This document shows positions 15,995-25,188 of a DNA stretch of 64,000 bases, piece by piece. The stretch covers positions 124,001 to 188,000 of the forward strand of contig NZ_CALFYO010000011.1 of the NCBI RefSeq assembly GCF_937952055.1, in the 5' to 3' direction. The stretch's first letter is position 1, and every line of letters begins with the position of its first letter. The notes under the pieces were generated by a model that was not told the DNA's origin, ran no database searches, and was given only the letters and a program-made list of their open reading frames with translations. Origin of the DNA: an uncultured Piscinibacter sp. (GTDB lineage: Bacteria; Pseudomonadota; Gammaproteobacteria; Burkholderiales; Burkholderiaceae_C). Both the position numbers and the translations under genes were made by a program.

Positions 15995-17193
15995 AGACTC
16001 CCCTCTCCGAGACGCAACCTCTATCCCTGTTCCTGTCCAGCAGGTGCAATGACACCTTCCTGTATGAAGGAGAGCTTCAACCATTGAGCGTGTTGCGATG
16101 CGCCTTGAAGAAGAGGCTCGAGGTAATCAAGCTTGGCGGCAAGCAGGTGTTCAAGGTCTGGATTCACGAGGACGAGTCGAACGCGGCCGCATTGATCGAT
16201 AACTGGGAGGCGTGCAGGGAGAAGTCCCGGAACGCGGACGTGTTCATCATGCTATACAACGGACGCGCAGGCTGGCTAGGCACCGATAGTCCAGTTAAGG
16301 ATGGCGTCGGCATCTGCCACGCGGAGTTGTCAGCGGCCTTCAACAAATCGCCCGCCAAGGTGCGCAGTATCCGCCTCAAAGAACTCGTCAAAGCAGACGC
16401 CGGATCGCCCGATGAGGCATTTCAAGACTACGTCAGGAAACTGAAGATTCCTGGCGCCCAAGTGAAGGACGGCGAAGAGGTTCTTGAGCGCGCTGAGGAA
16501 CTCGCTGCAGCAATCGTACTCGGCCTTGCCCGTGAAGGCGTCGGCATCAACTCCTCAGGTGGCTACTTTGCCGGCGAGGCACTCGAGTGGAGCCGCAAGA
16601 ACTTCCAGGAGCGGCGCCGGCTGATGACCGACGCGGTGGTCGGGCTGCTGAGGAGAATTGACGGCGTCGCCGTGAAGGACGAGATGGCCGATGTTGCAGC
16701 GGTAAGGATTCGGGGCAGCTTGATCGGCTTTGTGTGCGACAGCATCCCCGCTTCGATGACTACGGCTGCTGCTCGCGAGCTCGTAGGACAGCCGTTTCTG
16801 CGTGACCACGAAATCACCAATGGGTGGGACAATGGACTACAAGGCCCTGTGCATGTCATTGCATGCCAGAAGGGTGTCACGGAGACGCAAGCACTTCGCC
16901 AACTAGGCTTTCCCGATGCAATCGTCGTCTCGCACCCGTTCGGCGTCTATGTGGCTGATGAAGTGCAGAAGATTCAAATGGCCTTCGTGGCTAACTGCCG
17001 CGATGAGACAACTACCAAGGAAGGCGTGCAGGCATTCCTCAACTGGCTGGACGACCACGGCGAGGTCAACTACCTAGTGCAACGTGCAGCGGACCGCCGC
17101 CGGATCAGCGACTTCGTACGCGCACTACAGGGACACGAACCCGGCAATGCAAAAGTCACGGCTCCGCTGAAGCCCAGGAAGCAGGCGCGATAG
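15991..17193 (+). CDS. DUF4062-like protein, partner of patatin
   Basis: A 400-residue protein coupled to the patatin gene by a 4-base overlap. The N-terminal 130 residues resemble DUF4062, a TIR-like alpha/beta domain: LSLFLSSRCNDTF, VFKVWIHEDES, ADVFIMLYNGRAGW, then CHAELSAAF. The C-terminal half (residues 200-360) is an unrecognised alpha/beta region with RIRGSLIGFVCDS and VHVIACQKG. DUF4062 occurs in conflict systems as a predicted sensor or nucleotide-binding module. Here it likely controls the lipase, but that is inference from the gene pair. Confidence 0.7.
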   Translation: MKTPLSETQPLSLFLSSRCNDTFLYEGELQPLSVLRCALKKRLEVIKLGGKQVFKVWIHEDESNAAALIDNWEACREKSRNADVFIMLYNGRAGWLGTDSPVKDGVGICHAELSAAFNKSPAKVRSIRLKELVKADAGSPDEAFQDYVRKLKIPGAQVKDGEEVLERAEELAAAIVLGLAREGVGINSSGGYFAGEALEWSRKNFQERRRLMTDAVVGLLRRIDGVAVKDEMADVAAVRIRGSLIGFVCDSIPASMTTAAARELVGQPFLRDHEITNGWDNGLQGPVHVIACQKGVTETQALRQLGFPDAIVVSHPFGVYVADEVQKIQMAFVANCRDETTTKEGVQAFLNWLDDHGEVNYLVQRAADRRRISDFVRALQGHEPGNAKVTAPLKPRKQAR

Positions 17194-17244
17194 GCTATGG
17201 TCAAAGAGGAAGATACATGTCAACGCGTACCGCACGCGAATTTT

Positions 17245-18282
17245 TCATGTCGGGAGCACCTCAAATCCGAGCCGCTGGCTCATCCCGCTGAGTACCAGCT
17301 CGACGGCGCGGCGGGCGTCGGTGGTAGACATCATCTCGCGCGTCTGTGCTTCGTCCAGCCCAGTTAGCAGTTGGTCGGCAAGTGCCGGCCGGGCGGCATT
17401 GATCCTTTCGGAAAGCATTCTCAATCCAGCCGTCGTGTCAAGCATTCCTGGTGGCAAAGGCGTCTTAGACGCCTGATCCCGCAGCCGGACCAGTGCTGGT
17501 GTGCGCTCAAAGTGCCAAGCAGATTCGAGTTCGGCTACCGTGTGCGGCGCATGCGCTAAGAGCGCGCGAGCAAGCGCCTCGCTTGCTCCCCCGAAGCCGC
17601 CCAGCACGTACAACGGAACGCGATTCTCGATGGCTAGACGCGCCTCCTCTAGTACCCCTGGCATGAACCCGCTATAGCCGGTGAGCTTGCCGCCAAGCAC
17701 GATGCGTGCACTCATCGGCGGGATGACCGGTTGCGTGGGTATGGCCTTATACGGGACCAACATTCCCTGGGTGGCCAGGCGCCTCATTGCACTGAGTGTG
17801 ACCGCGGTATTTAGCAGTCGCCTGTCGTCTTCGATCGGCGTGTCGTCGGGAAGTACATTCGCGCCCGCTATGTCAGCCATCTGTTGTGTGACGCGCACGA
17901 TGTGGCAACAGTGAATCCATTGCGCCTCGACGCGTGGGGTGACCGACAAATAGACCGGCCAACTCAAGTGGTTGACGAGACGCCCAATGGCTAGGTTGGA
18001 GTCGGGTCCGCCAATGCTATTGTCCTCCTGCTCTGCACTTATCAGACGCAGCAACTCATACGTGAAGTTGTCCTCTCGCTCAACCCAACTTCCAGCGTAG
18101 GCCAAGTTTGCCCCCGTGCGGAGAAGCGGTCTAGCCAGGCGCACCAGCAGCTCGCGTAGATGCTCTAGACCTAGCCCTCGCGCGAGAAGGGGGTCACGCT
18201 CGTAGGAGATTGAGAGTCCGATGAGCCGCTGCGCAATGGCTGCAGAGCGGTGGCGGCGGGTGGTCTTGGTGATCGAACCCAT
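17245..18282 (-). CDS. SLOG/LOG-like nucleotide-binding protein, partner of double TIR
   Basis: A 345-residue protein. It resembles the SLOG families described as TIR-associated: an N-terminal LSISYERDPLLARGLGLEHL segment, ANLAYAGSWVERED, and later the LOG-like motif set VLGGKLTGYSGFMPGVLEEA and PLYVLGGFGGASEALA near 190-240. SLOG domains bind or process nucleotide-derived ligands; in Thoeris ThsA the SLOG domain binds the cyclic ADP-ribose signal made by a TIR protein. The ATG at 18282 is preceded by GAGGAG and lies 11 bases after the stop of the TIR gene. No SIR2, protease or membrane effector domain is fused. Confidence 0.7.
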   Translation of the reverse strand: MGSITKTTRRHRSAAIAQRLIGLSISYERDPLLARGLGLEHLRELLVRLARPLLRTGANLAYAGSWVEREDNFTYELLRLISAEQEDNSIGGPDSNLAIGRLVNHLSWPVYLSVTPRVEAQWIHCCHIVRVTQQMADIAGANVLPDDTPIEDDRRLLNTAVTLSAMRRLATQGMLVPYKAIPTQPVIPPMSARIVLGGKLTGYSGFMPGVLEEARLAIENRVPLYVLGGFGGASEALARALLAHAPHTVAELESAWHFERTPALVRLRDQASKTPLPPGMLDTTAGLRMLSERINAARPALADQLLTGLDEAQTREMMSTTDARRAVELVLSGMSQRLGFEVLPT

Positions 18283-18293
18283 GGCACCTCTCC

Positions 18294-19616
18294 TCAAGGC
18301 TTAGCTTGATCGAAGCTGCGAAAGGTAACCTGCGGAAAGTACTCGGCCAGGGTATCGAGTTCGAGCCCCGACAGCCCCCGGCCAGGGTATACCACTGTCG
18401 CCTCAATTGATGCATCGCGCACCACCGGTATATGCAACAGAGTGGTCGGGTCGGGCAACCAGTTCAAGATGACGCTGTCCGGTGCCGATGCGAGCGAGCG
18501 GCCAAGTGAAGAGTGGAACGCCGCGAGAAGTGCGTCACGCAGCACCGTCGTCACGATCTGCTCCTCTAGGTCAGGCGCATCATCGCTCCAACGGATCAGC
18601 GTGGCATTGCCCATCTCCGGGATGCCGACGGTGCGGGCACCTGGTTCAAGCGCGTCAACGACGAGCATTGGCTGCAGTCGCCAGCGCTCCGGCAACTCCC
18701 CTTCATTCGACTCTCGCCTAGGTCGGCGGAACAGCGAGAGCTCGCGACGACACCAAGGTCGGCTCGCATAGCGGGCGCTCCGCACTGCGATCAGCGCCGC
18801 CGTCTGACTGGATCGCAGACTTGACTCAAGAACTCGCGAGAAGGCCGATCCGAACGGGATGTCGTTCTCGTCGTAGAAAGCAGCCAGCTGGGTCTGGCTG
18901 TAGATGTAGTCACGGATTCGCCGTGCTGGTGTCGTTCCGTCGGCCTTTGCGTGGCTCAAGAAGAGGGAGACCTTGGGCGACGCGGAGTCACCGATCGAAC
19001 TGGCCTGGAACCCCGCCGCCTCGCTCGGAGCAGTTGCCGCCGGGTTGATCGGAAGAGTCGTGCCCAACAAGTGACGGCACAGTGCTTCCGTCAGCTGCTT
19101 TAGCATCGATCGCGTCACCTTAGCCAGGGCGACTGCACGCGTCTCGCCTACAGCCGTTTCATCGACTGGGAGCCCCGCAGGGCGGAGGAAGTTCAATTCC
19201 CGGATCGGGTGTGCCACGTTATACGCCGTCGAGTCCAAGGCGACAGGCACAAAGGTCCGGGGCAGCTGCGTCGGGGCTTGGTTGGCCGCCAGCTCTCCTA
19301 GCCAGTAACGCCAAGCCGGGTCGGCCACCATGTGGTCGTCAACAAGCAGGATGAGGATCTGCTCATTGACATGTCTCGAACTTCCGCTGGCTGTACCAGC
19401 CGCAGCCGCTGGGGCCCTGACCTCTCCTGGCAACGGGAGCGGTAGTGCGCCAGGTTCAGAGTCCGGAGCAGAAACACAGCGGTAGAAGACCTCGGGACCC
19501 AGGCCGCTCCCCGGTCGCAACCACCCATGGATTTCCCGCGCCAAAGTTTCCCCGATAGCGCAAGCGGGGTGCCAAAGTACGAAGACATCGGGAACTCGGG
19601 GGGAAATGAATTCCAT
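18294..19616 (-). CDS. tandem TIR-domain protein
   Basis: A 440-residue protein with two TIR-like domains. The first (1-150) has DVFVLWHPACAIGETLA, QILILLVDDHMVADPAW and a YWLGEL helix. The second (about 210-330) is canonical: VSLFLSHAKADGTTPARRI, LAAFYDENDIPFGSAFSRVL, AALIAVRSARYASRPW and CRREL with the candidate catalytic Glu. A C-terminal 100-residue region follows. It is transcribed with the SLOG gene downstream. TIR enzymes of this kind make cyclic ADP-ribose isomers from NAD+ on infection. A GTG three codons earlier (19625) is an alternative start. Confidence 0.82.
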   Translation of the reverse strand: MEFISPRVPDVFVLWHPACAIGETLAREIHGWLRPGSGLGPEVFYRCVSAPDSEPGALPLPLPGEVRAPAAAAGTASGSSRHVNEQILILLVDDHMVADPAWRYWLGELAANQAPTQLPRTFVPVALDSTAYNVAHPIRELNFLRPAGLPVDETAVGETRAVALAKVTRSMLKQLTEALCRHLLGTTLPINPAATAPSEAAGFQASSIGDSASPKVSLFLSHAKADGTTPARRIRDYIYSQTQLAAFYDENDIPFGSAFSRVLESSLRSSQTAALIAVRSARYASRPWCRRELSLFRRPRRESNEGELPERWRLQPMLVVDALEPGARTVGIPEMGNATLIRWSDDAPDLEEQIVTTVLRDALLAAFHSSLGRSLASAPDSVILNWLPDPTTLLHIPVVRDASIEATVVYPGRGLSGLELDTLAEYFPQVTFRSFDQAKP

Positions 19617-19679
19617 CGTTGGCACCCTGTCACATCTGAAGGTTCGATCTTCGTCCGACGCGAACCGTCCACGAACGAG

Positions 19680-19811
19680 CTATGCTGCTGCTCGATCGTA
19701 TCGGGCCCATACACTTCTCGCCAGGGCAGTGCTAGGGAGGTGAGCCAATGCCTTGACCTGTTCCTTGTCGAGGCTGTTGCGGCAAAGCATGACACGGCTG
19801 ACTTTGGTCAT
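19680..19811 (-). pseudogene. N-terminal fragment of a TIR gene
   Basis: A minus-strand frame from ATG 19811 begins MTKVSRVMLCRNSLDKEQVK, matching the first residues of the TIR-WD40 protein encoded at 27778 (VFICHNSLDKEQ). At the DNA level the 30 bases 19757-19786 (reverse complement) match 27800-27829 with one difference. After about 12 codons of similarity it diverges and stops. It is a scar of a former TIR gene in the divergent promoter region between 19616 and 19981. Confidence 0.7.
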
Positions 19812-19980
19812 TTGAATTGCTGTTGCCGGGTTATTGCCGAGGATCTTGCGGCCGCGATGGACGTTGCAACCTACGAAGTGCGCCGTCCCTGTGAACCGCA
19901 GGGTAGCATTGCGCGGCAGCCCACCGCCTACCAAGCGAGCAGACTGGGCAAGTCAGTTCCCGGCCTCGCGGGAGGAAGAC

Positions 19981-22662
19981 ATGCGTGATGCTCGCCACGA
20001 TGCGTTCATAACGTACACGCAGCGGAATTCTCGCGACTGGTCCCTGGCGAAGGCTGTGCAGCACGGACTGCATCGACTGGCCAAGCCCTTCTATCGCTTG
20101 CGCGCCATGAACGTCTTCCGGGACGAGACGTCACTTGCGCAAACCAACAAGATCGGTCAGTCGCTCCGCGAGCACCTTCACAGATCCGACTACCTGCTTG
20201 TGATCGCCTCCCCGACCTCAGCGGCCGCCGAGTGGGTTCGCGAGGAGACGCAGCAATGGGTGCAGATGGGCCGCCTAGATCGCCTCATCATCATCCATGT
20301 CGAGGGGCACCTTCGCTGGGACGTCGATGGCCGCCGGTTTGACCCCGCAACAGCCAGCCTGACTCCAGCCGTTCTGGATGCTGACTGGACGGATCAGCCG
20401 TTCATCATCGACCTGCGAGGCATCAGCAGGGACGAACTGGTGCTCCGCAATCCCGCCTTCGCGATGGCGATGGCCAAGATCGCAGCTCGGATCCAGGGCG
20501 TCGAACCGTACATATTGACGAGTGAGGACGTGACCCAGCACCGCCGCACAATGTTTGCGGCATGGGGCGCAGGCTTGAGCATCGTGGTTCTTGCCGGCGT
20601 GGTCTCGGCGCTGTACGTGGCCGAGCAGTCGTCCCGCAGGAATGCCGAGCTTCGCCTCGCAGACTCACTTGTGTTTCAGTCGCGCGAGTACGCGGCACGT
20701 CGGCAGTGGCAGTCGGCGTCCGAGGTCTTGGGCCGGGCTTGGGACGGCTACGCGTCCCTGAATCGCTCACCTCTTCTGGCGGAGTTTGCGACCTGGCTGA
20801 TCGATCGGGAGCGACGATCACCATCTGCACAGATCCAATTCAAGGGCAGACGCTTCTCAGCAGCGGCATTCGACTGTGCGAGTCGCACGCTGCTTGCCGG
20901 CGACCAGGCCGGCGGCCTCGTCGCATGGCAGCCGGATCGCAGCGCCGCAGTGGACACCGTCGACAAGCATACGGGCCGTGTGTCTGAAATTCGAGCTGTG
21001 AGTGCTGGCGTGTTCAGTGCAGGCCATGACGGACGGCTCCTTCAATGGGACCTCACGGTCAATCCGCCAACGGCCCGCGAACTGCACAGATTGCAGGGGA
21101 AGTCCGTCTCTTCGATGGATGCAACGGACGATGGCTCGCGATTCGTGTTTGGGACCGCGGACGGCCTTCTTGTGGAGTTCGACAAGCGCAGCGGGCAGTC
21201 GATCACCTGGCCTGCGCACGCCGGCGACGTGTCCGCTGTGCGCATCAACGCAGACGCCTCCCGCATCGTCTCGACGAGTAAGGACAATACAGCCGCCTCC
21301 TGGAAACGAAACGGCTCGGCGTGGTCCCTGGCCTACCCACCCACCAAGCAGCGCGGCCCAGTTCAGGATGTCGCCCTGCTGGAAGAGATGGATTGGGGAT
21401 TCCTTGCAAATGCCAACGGCTCGGTGGCAGTGATCAACACCGAGTCAGGTGCGCAAGCACGAGCACCGAACGCCCCGACCGAAGGCGCCATTTCAGTCGC
21501 AGTCCGTGGTGAGTACGGTGTCACCGGTGATTTCGCCGGGGCTCTTCACCTCTGGGATGTCGCCACAGGCGCACCGGTGGCAGAACTCGTGGCACACCGC
21601 GGCGCCGTACTGACGATGTCGTTTGCCTGTACCGACCAGTTCCTCGTCACCGCAGGTACTGACGGCTTGCTAGCGACTTGGACAATGGGCAACTCCGCGG
21701 CGGCGGCGGGTCCTCGCGTTGACGCCAAGAGCAGGATCGTGCTCTCACCGACGGGAGACAGAGCCCTCGTTATCGCCCCCGACGGCAGAATGGAGCAGTT
21801 TGACCTGCCCACTTGGCGGCGTACCGAGACCGGCGTGTCAGCAGGCGGAGCCGTCAGCGCAGCTTCGTTGAGCTCAGATGGAACAGCGTTGGCCGTAGGA
21901 AGGGCTGACGGAGAGGTGCACATCTTTGACTGGCGTAGAGGGCGTCTCGCGACCCGTTCGGTCTCCCGGGCGTCGGGCAAGGCTATCCAAGCACTGGCGG
22001 TATCAGACGCGGCGCGCTTGACCGCATGGCTCGACGGCACCTCTCAGGTCATGGCTTGGGCATCGGGCGGCGACCCCGTGCGCCGCCCGTTCCCGAACGC
22101 GGTCCGAATCGACGTCGCGGCGACGCACGACTCGGTGCTTGTGGGCACGAAGGAAGGGACGGTGGTCGCGCTGGACGCAGCGACGCTTGAAACTGAACAT
22201 GCCGTGCTCAAGCACGACGCGGAGATCGGCGTAGTGCGCTACTTGTCAGAGCCATCGCGCATCCTCGCCGGCGACGCAGCCGGGACGGTCACGGCAAGAA
22301 CCATAGAACGTGTCGACACTGAAGGAGAGCCAATCGTCCTTCGACCGCCGGAGCGCGTTGGCAGCGCGGATGACTTCGGTCAGATCATCGCGGTCACGCA
22401 GGCGGACGGCGGACGTCTCGTCATCGCGGTGACGAGTGGATTTCGGATCGGCGTGTGGGAACTCGACTACCGGCGCAACCTGTTCGCGCGTCCGGAGACG
22501 ATTTATCCGGGCTTCAATACCGCGCTGAGCAGCGCTTCGATCTCCAAGGATGGTAGGACCATCCTCGCATTGACCGCAGACGGAAATCTGCTGTCGCTGA
22601 TCCTCCCTGTCCGTGCCACTTCAAGCGGCCTCTCTGCTTCACAGCGCGACGCAGGAAGGTAG
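19981..22662 (+). CDS. TIR - transmembrane - WD40 repeat protein
   Basis: An 893-residue protein. Residues 5-130 are a TIR domain (DAFITYTQRNSRDW, NVFRDETSLAQTNKIGQSL, YLLVIASPTSAAAEWV, REETQQW). A membrane helix lies near 190-213. From about 280 to the end are WD40-like blades (HLWDVATGAPVAEL, GHDGRLLQWDL, HAGDVSAVRINADASRIVST). GGGAGGAAGAC lies directly before the ATG, which fixes the start; an in-frame extension upstream is not used. WD40 propellers are typical sensor or scaffold modules of bacterial NLR-like and TIR conflict proteins. It is divergent from the double-TIR/SLOG pair. Confidence 0.87.
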   Translation: MRDARHDAFITYTQRNSRDWSLAKAVQHGLHRLAKPFYRLRAMNVFRDETSLAQTNKIGQSLREHLHRSDYLLVIASPTSAAAEWVREETQQWVQMGRLDRLIIIHVEGHLRWDVDGRRFDPATASLTPAVLDADWTDQPFIIDLRGISRDELVLRNPAFAMAMAKIAARIQGVEPYILTSEDVTQHRRTMFAAWGAGLSIVVLAGVVSALYVAEQSSRRNAELRLADSLVFQSREYAARRQWQSASEVLGRAWDGYASLNRSPLLAEFATWLIDRERRSPSAQIQFKGRRFSAAAFDCASRTLLAGDQAGGLVAWQPDRSAAVDTVDKHTGRVSEIRAVSAGVFSAGHDGRLLQWDLTVNPPTARELHRLQGKSVSSMDATDDGSRFVFGTADGLLVEFDKRSGQSITWPAHAGDVSAVRINADASRIVSTSKDNTAASWKRNGSAWSLAYPPTKQRGPVQDVALLEEMDWGFLANANGSVAVINTESGAQARAPNAPTEGAISVAVRGEYGVTGDFAGALHLWDVATGAPVAELVAHRGAVLTMSFACTDQFLVTAGTDGLLATWTMGNSAAAAGPRVDAKSRIVLSPTGDRALVIAPDGRMEQFDLPTWRRTETGVSAGGAVSAASLSSDGTALAVGRADGEVHIFDWRRGRLATRSVSRASGKAIQALAVSDAARLTAWLDGTSQVMAWASGGDPVRRPFPNAVRIDVAATHDSVLVGTKEGTVVALDAATLETEHAVLKHDAEIGVVRYLSEPSRILAGDAAGTVTARTIERVDTEGEPIVLRPPERVGSADDFGQIIAVTQADGGRLVIAVTSGFRIGVWELDYRRNLFARPETIYPGFNTALSSASISKDGRTILALTADGNLLSLILPVRATSSGLSASQRDAGR

Positions 22663-22888
22663 CCCTCTCCCCGCTGCGGCGCCATCTCGATGCATCTCGC
22701 AAGAGCCGATGGCTCCTGTGCCGTCTCAGTGCAAAGTTCTTGCTGCGGCAGACCACGCGGAGCCACCAACCGGGCGAGGATGCTACGGACGATGCGTGGC
22801 CACGTGCAGCAACGATCGATCCGAAGATGCTACAGAGCACAACCCGCGCCGTGGCATCACAGGATCGGTGGACCGTCGGACTAGGTCG

Positions 22889-24106
22889 CTACGGATGTGG
22901 GGCCAACTCAACACTCAGGCATCGTCGATCCAGGTCCGCAGTGACCAAGCCACCCCGGTTCTCGCGAAGGAAGCGAAAGACACGGAAGCCCTCAAGGATG
23001 GCCTGCTCCCACATCCAAGGCATCAAGCTCTCGGCCTCGTAGCCTTTCACCATCTGCCCGATGGTCTTCAGCAGCGCGAAGTCGAGGCTGTCCACGTGCT
23101 CAAAGGCTTTGTGGCGAAGCCCATGGGAAAACACCCAGTTCGACAGGCCCTCTTCAGTGATCTTCGCGCGCGCCCCGTCCTGTACCTCGTCAACGTCCGG
23201 CCGGCTCCGCCGCCGAACACCCAACAGAGTCCGCAGCACCGGCGACCAGCCAAGGATCCCGGCGAAGGCCAGGTGAAAAACGTCATGGAAGCGGTAGTCG
23301 TCTTCCTCCAAGCTGTTGTCGGTCAGTCGATCGCCGATATTGACGCCATTCATCGACTGATAGGTGAATACTCGCTGCCCCACCTTGAGCTCCTTGAACA
23401 GGACTCGCATGACTCGCGGGAACTGTTCGCTCGGAAGATCCTTGGCATCGAGCAAGGGACCCCACGTCCGTCGGATCGGCCATCGAGCCATCAGCTTGTC
23501 CAGGTTCGCATGAGCGGCGTGCGCCAGGCTGATCTGGGCATCGGTCGATGCGGACACCAAATGCGACAGAATGCTGGCCAAGTCAGTAGCCATAGCGTCG
23601 GTCCCGAAGATGGACATGTGGCGCGAGATCAGTGTCCCGACTGTCCCTGCGACCGTGAGAAGACTTGTCTGCACTCGCGCGGCCGTGGCCGGCTCATGGA
23701 ACAGTGATGCCTGAGGCTGGAGGTCAAGAAACGGACGAGCGCCCGCGTCAGGCCCCATACACCCGGCCAGATCGCCCAGAGACAGGCCACAATGTTCCAC
23801 AACGTTCGCCAAGTACCAGAGCACATCCCCCGTCTCCTCGATCGAGCTTGAGTTGTAGGCAATGTAGGAATTGCGATCCCGTTGCTTCTTCTTCAGTTCG
23901 CTGAGCAGGCTTCCAACCTCTCCGAACAGACCTAGCAACAGGAACTCAAGCTTCTCGCCGGCGGCTGCGGGCCCGCGGTACGTCTTCACCGCGAAGCGCT
24001 GGTACTCAGCGAGACTCAACGGGCGCTCGTCCAGAGGACCGACCGGGAGTTCGTCCAGTTCGGCCCGCAACTCGCCGAGCGTTCGTCTGAGGGTCGGAGT
24101 GGTCAT
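22889..24106 (-). CDS. MazG-family nucleotide pyrophosphohydrolase
   Basis: A 405-residue protein. An N-terminal all-alpha NTP-pyrophosphohydrolase (MazG-like) domain shows LSLAEYQRFAVKTYRG, LLGLFGEVGSLLSELKKK and EETGDVLWYLANV; the E-x-x-E and E-x-x-D pairs are the metal ligands. A second alpha domain has DRLTDNSLEEDDYRFHDVFH and VEVQDGARAKITEEGL-like sequence, giving a second probable metal site. The ATG overlaps the stop of the preceding gene (ATGA at 24103). Last gene of a five-gene operon; likely hydrolyses a specific (d)NTP or clears the product of the modification genes. Confidence 0.82.
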   Translation of the reverse strand: MTTPTLRRTLGELRAELDELPVGPLDERPLSLAEYQRFAVKTYRGPAAAGEKLEFLLLGLFGEVGSLLSELKKKQRDRNSYIAYNSSSIEETGDVLWYLANVVEHCGLSLGDLAGCMGPDAGARPFLDLQPQASLFHEPATAARVQTSLLTVAGTVGTLISRHMSIFGTDAMATDLASILSHLVSASTDAQISLAHAAHANLDKLMARWPIRRTWGPLLDAKDLPSEQFPRVMRVLFKELKVGQRVFTYQSMNGVNIGDRLTDNSLEEDDYRFHDVFHLAFAGILGWSPVLRTLLGVRRRSRPDVDEVQDGARAKITEEGLSNWVFSHGLRHKAFEHVDSLDFALLKTIGQMVKGYEAESLMPWMWEQAILEGFRVFRFLRENRGGLVTADLDRRCLSVELAPHP

Positions 24107-25188
24107 TCGTCGAACAGGTCGAGGCTCTGTTGATCGGTCCGTCGCATGGCACGGTGCGCGAAGCCCCCGCCCGCGTCCCTTGTGAGTCCGGGCAAGGACC
24201 CTCCGCTGCGAAGTTGCCACTTCGGCGGCAAGTAGATCGGCATCGCTTCTGAAGACGGCTTGTATCGAGCCTTGATTCGCGTTCTCGCGCTCGCGAGCTC
24301 CGGAAACGCTTCACGACAGTACTTGTCTAGCTCGCAGAACAGCCCTTGGCAGTCGATCGCGTGCAGCGGCCGGCCGAACAGCCCCTCGAAGCGCAGACCA
24401 AGCCGTGTGAACTCATCGCGTTGCCGTTCGACCATCCACCGAATCGCATCCGAGGGGGAGTAGTCGCCCAGGCTGACGAACGCCTTTCTCAGCCCGCGCA
24501 GCGCGCCCGGTCCGGCCTGCACATAGTCGTTCTCGTCAAAGCTGAAGAGGTCGGAGTAGTTGAGATCGATCGCCGTCTGGTAGGCCATGAACGGCCCCAT
24601 CAACGGGAAGCTCTGCAGCAGAGCCACCAGCGCCTCGAGGCTGGGCGCATTCAGCGCCCGCTCAGCGCAGGCATTGTCGACAAACATGTGCCGGAACAGC
24701 GCCACATGGTTGCGATGCTTCTCGTCAAAGCCGAACGCTTTGGTGGCGCACAGGATGAACGCGCCCGTGTAGAGACCACCCGTCCTGGTTTTCACCACGT
24801 CCAGCGCTTGCTCGAAGGCACCAGAGCGAAGATGTTCCAAGCGCGGCACGCCGCCAAGAATCACCGACACCTCGCGCCACGTCTCGATCTTGCTGAAGGT
24901 ACGGAACGCCACCAACTGGAAGATCCGATCGAGCGGCGTTGTCATTGCGTCGGCGCCATACGCGACTTCGCCGATCAGGTACTGCGACACCCTATCAAGC
25001 GCCCGAAACACGTTGCAGAACTTGAATGTCTGCAGGATCGGGTCGTAACTCCACGGCCAAGTCCCGCCGCTCAGACGGGCCTCGAAGGCCGCATGCCGGC
25101 GGGACGCGAAGGTCCAGTACAGGTCGAACACCTCGGGGCGCTTCGTCGGCGCAGTACGACGCACCAGATCGTGCGGGATCCGCCTCAT
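24103..25188 (-). CDS. DNA base hypermodification family protein (HMUDK/AGPT-pyrophosphorylase-like helical domain)
   Basis: A 361-residue protein. It has the hallmark segments of the helical domain shared by phage 5-hydroxymethyl-dU DNA kinases and alpha-glutamyl/putrescinyl-thymine pyrophosphorylases: YWTFASRRHAAFEARLSGG, WPWSYDPILQTFKFCNVFRA, DRVSQYL, then FRTFSKIETW and YTGAFILCATK. In phages these proteins act in building hypermodified thymines. A cellular version beside a TIR protein suggests modification of a nucleotide or DNA base as part of immunity. Both ends overlap neighbours by ATGA, so it is tightly coupled. The exact reaction is unknown. Confidence 0.7.
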   Translation of the reverse strand: MRRIPHDLVRRTAPTKRPEVFDLYWTFASRRHAAFEARLSGGTWPWSYDPILQTFKFCNVFRALDRVSQYLIGEVAYGADAMTTPLDRIFQLVAFRTFSKIETWREVSVILGGVPRLEHLRSGAFEQALDVVKTRTGGLYTGAFILCATKAFGFDEKHRNHVALFRHMFVDNACAERALNAPSLEALVALLQSFPLMGPFMAYQTAIDLNYSDLFSFDENDYVQAGPGALRGLRKAFVSLGDYSPSDAIRWMVERQRDEFTRLGLRFEGLFGRPLHAIDCQGLFCELDKYCREAFPELASARTRIKARYKPSSEAMPIYLPPKWQLRSGGSLPGLTRDAGGGFAHRAMRRTDQQSLDLFDE

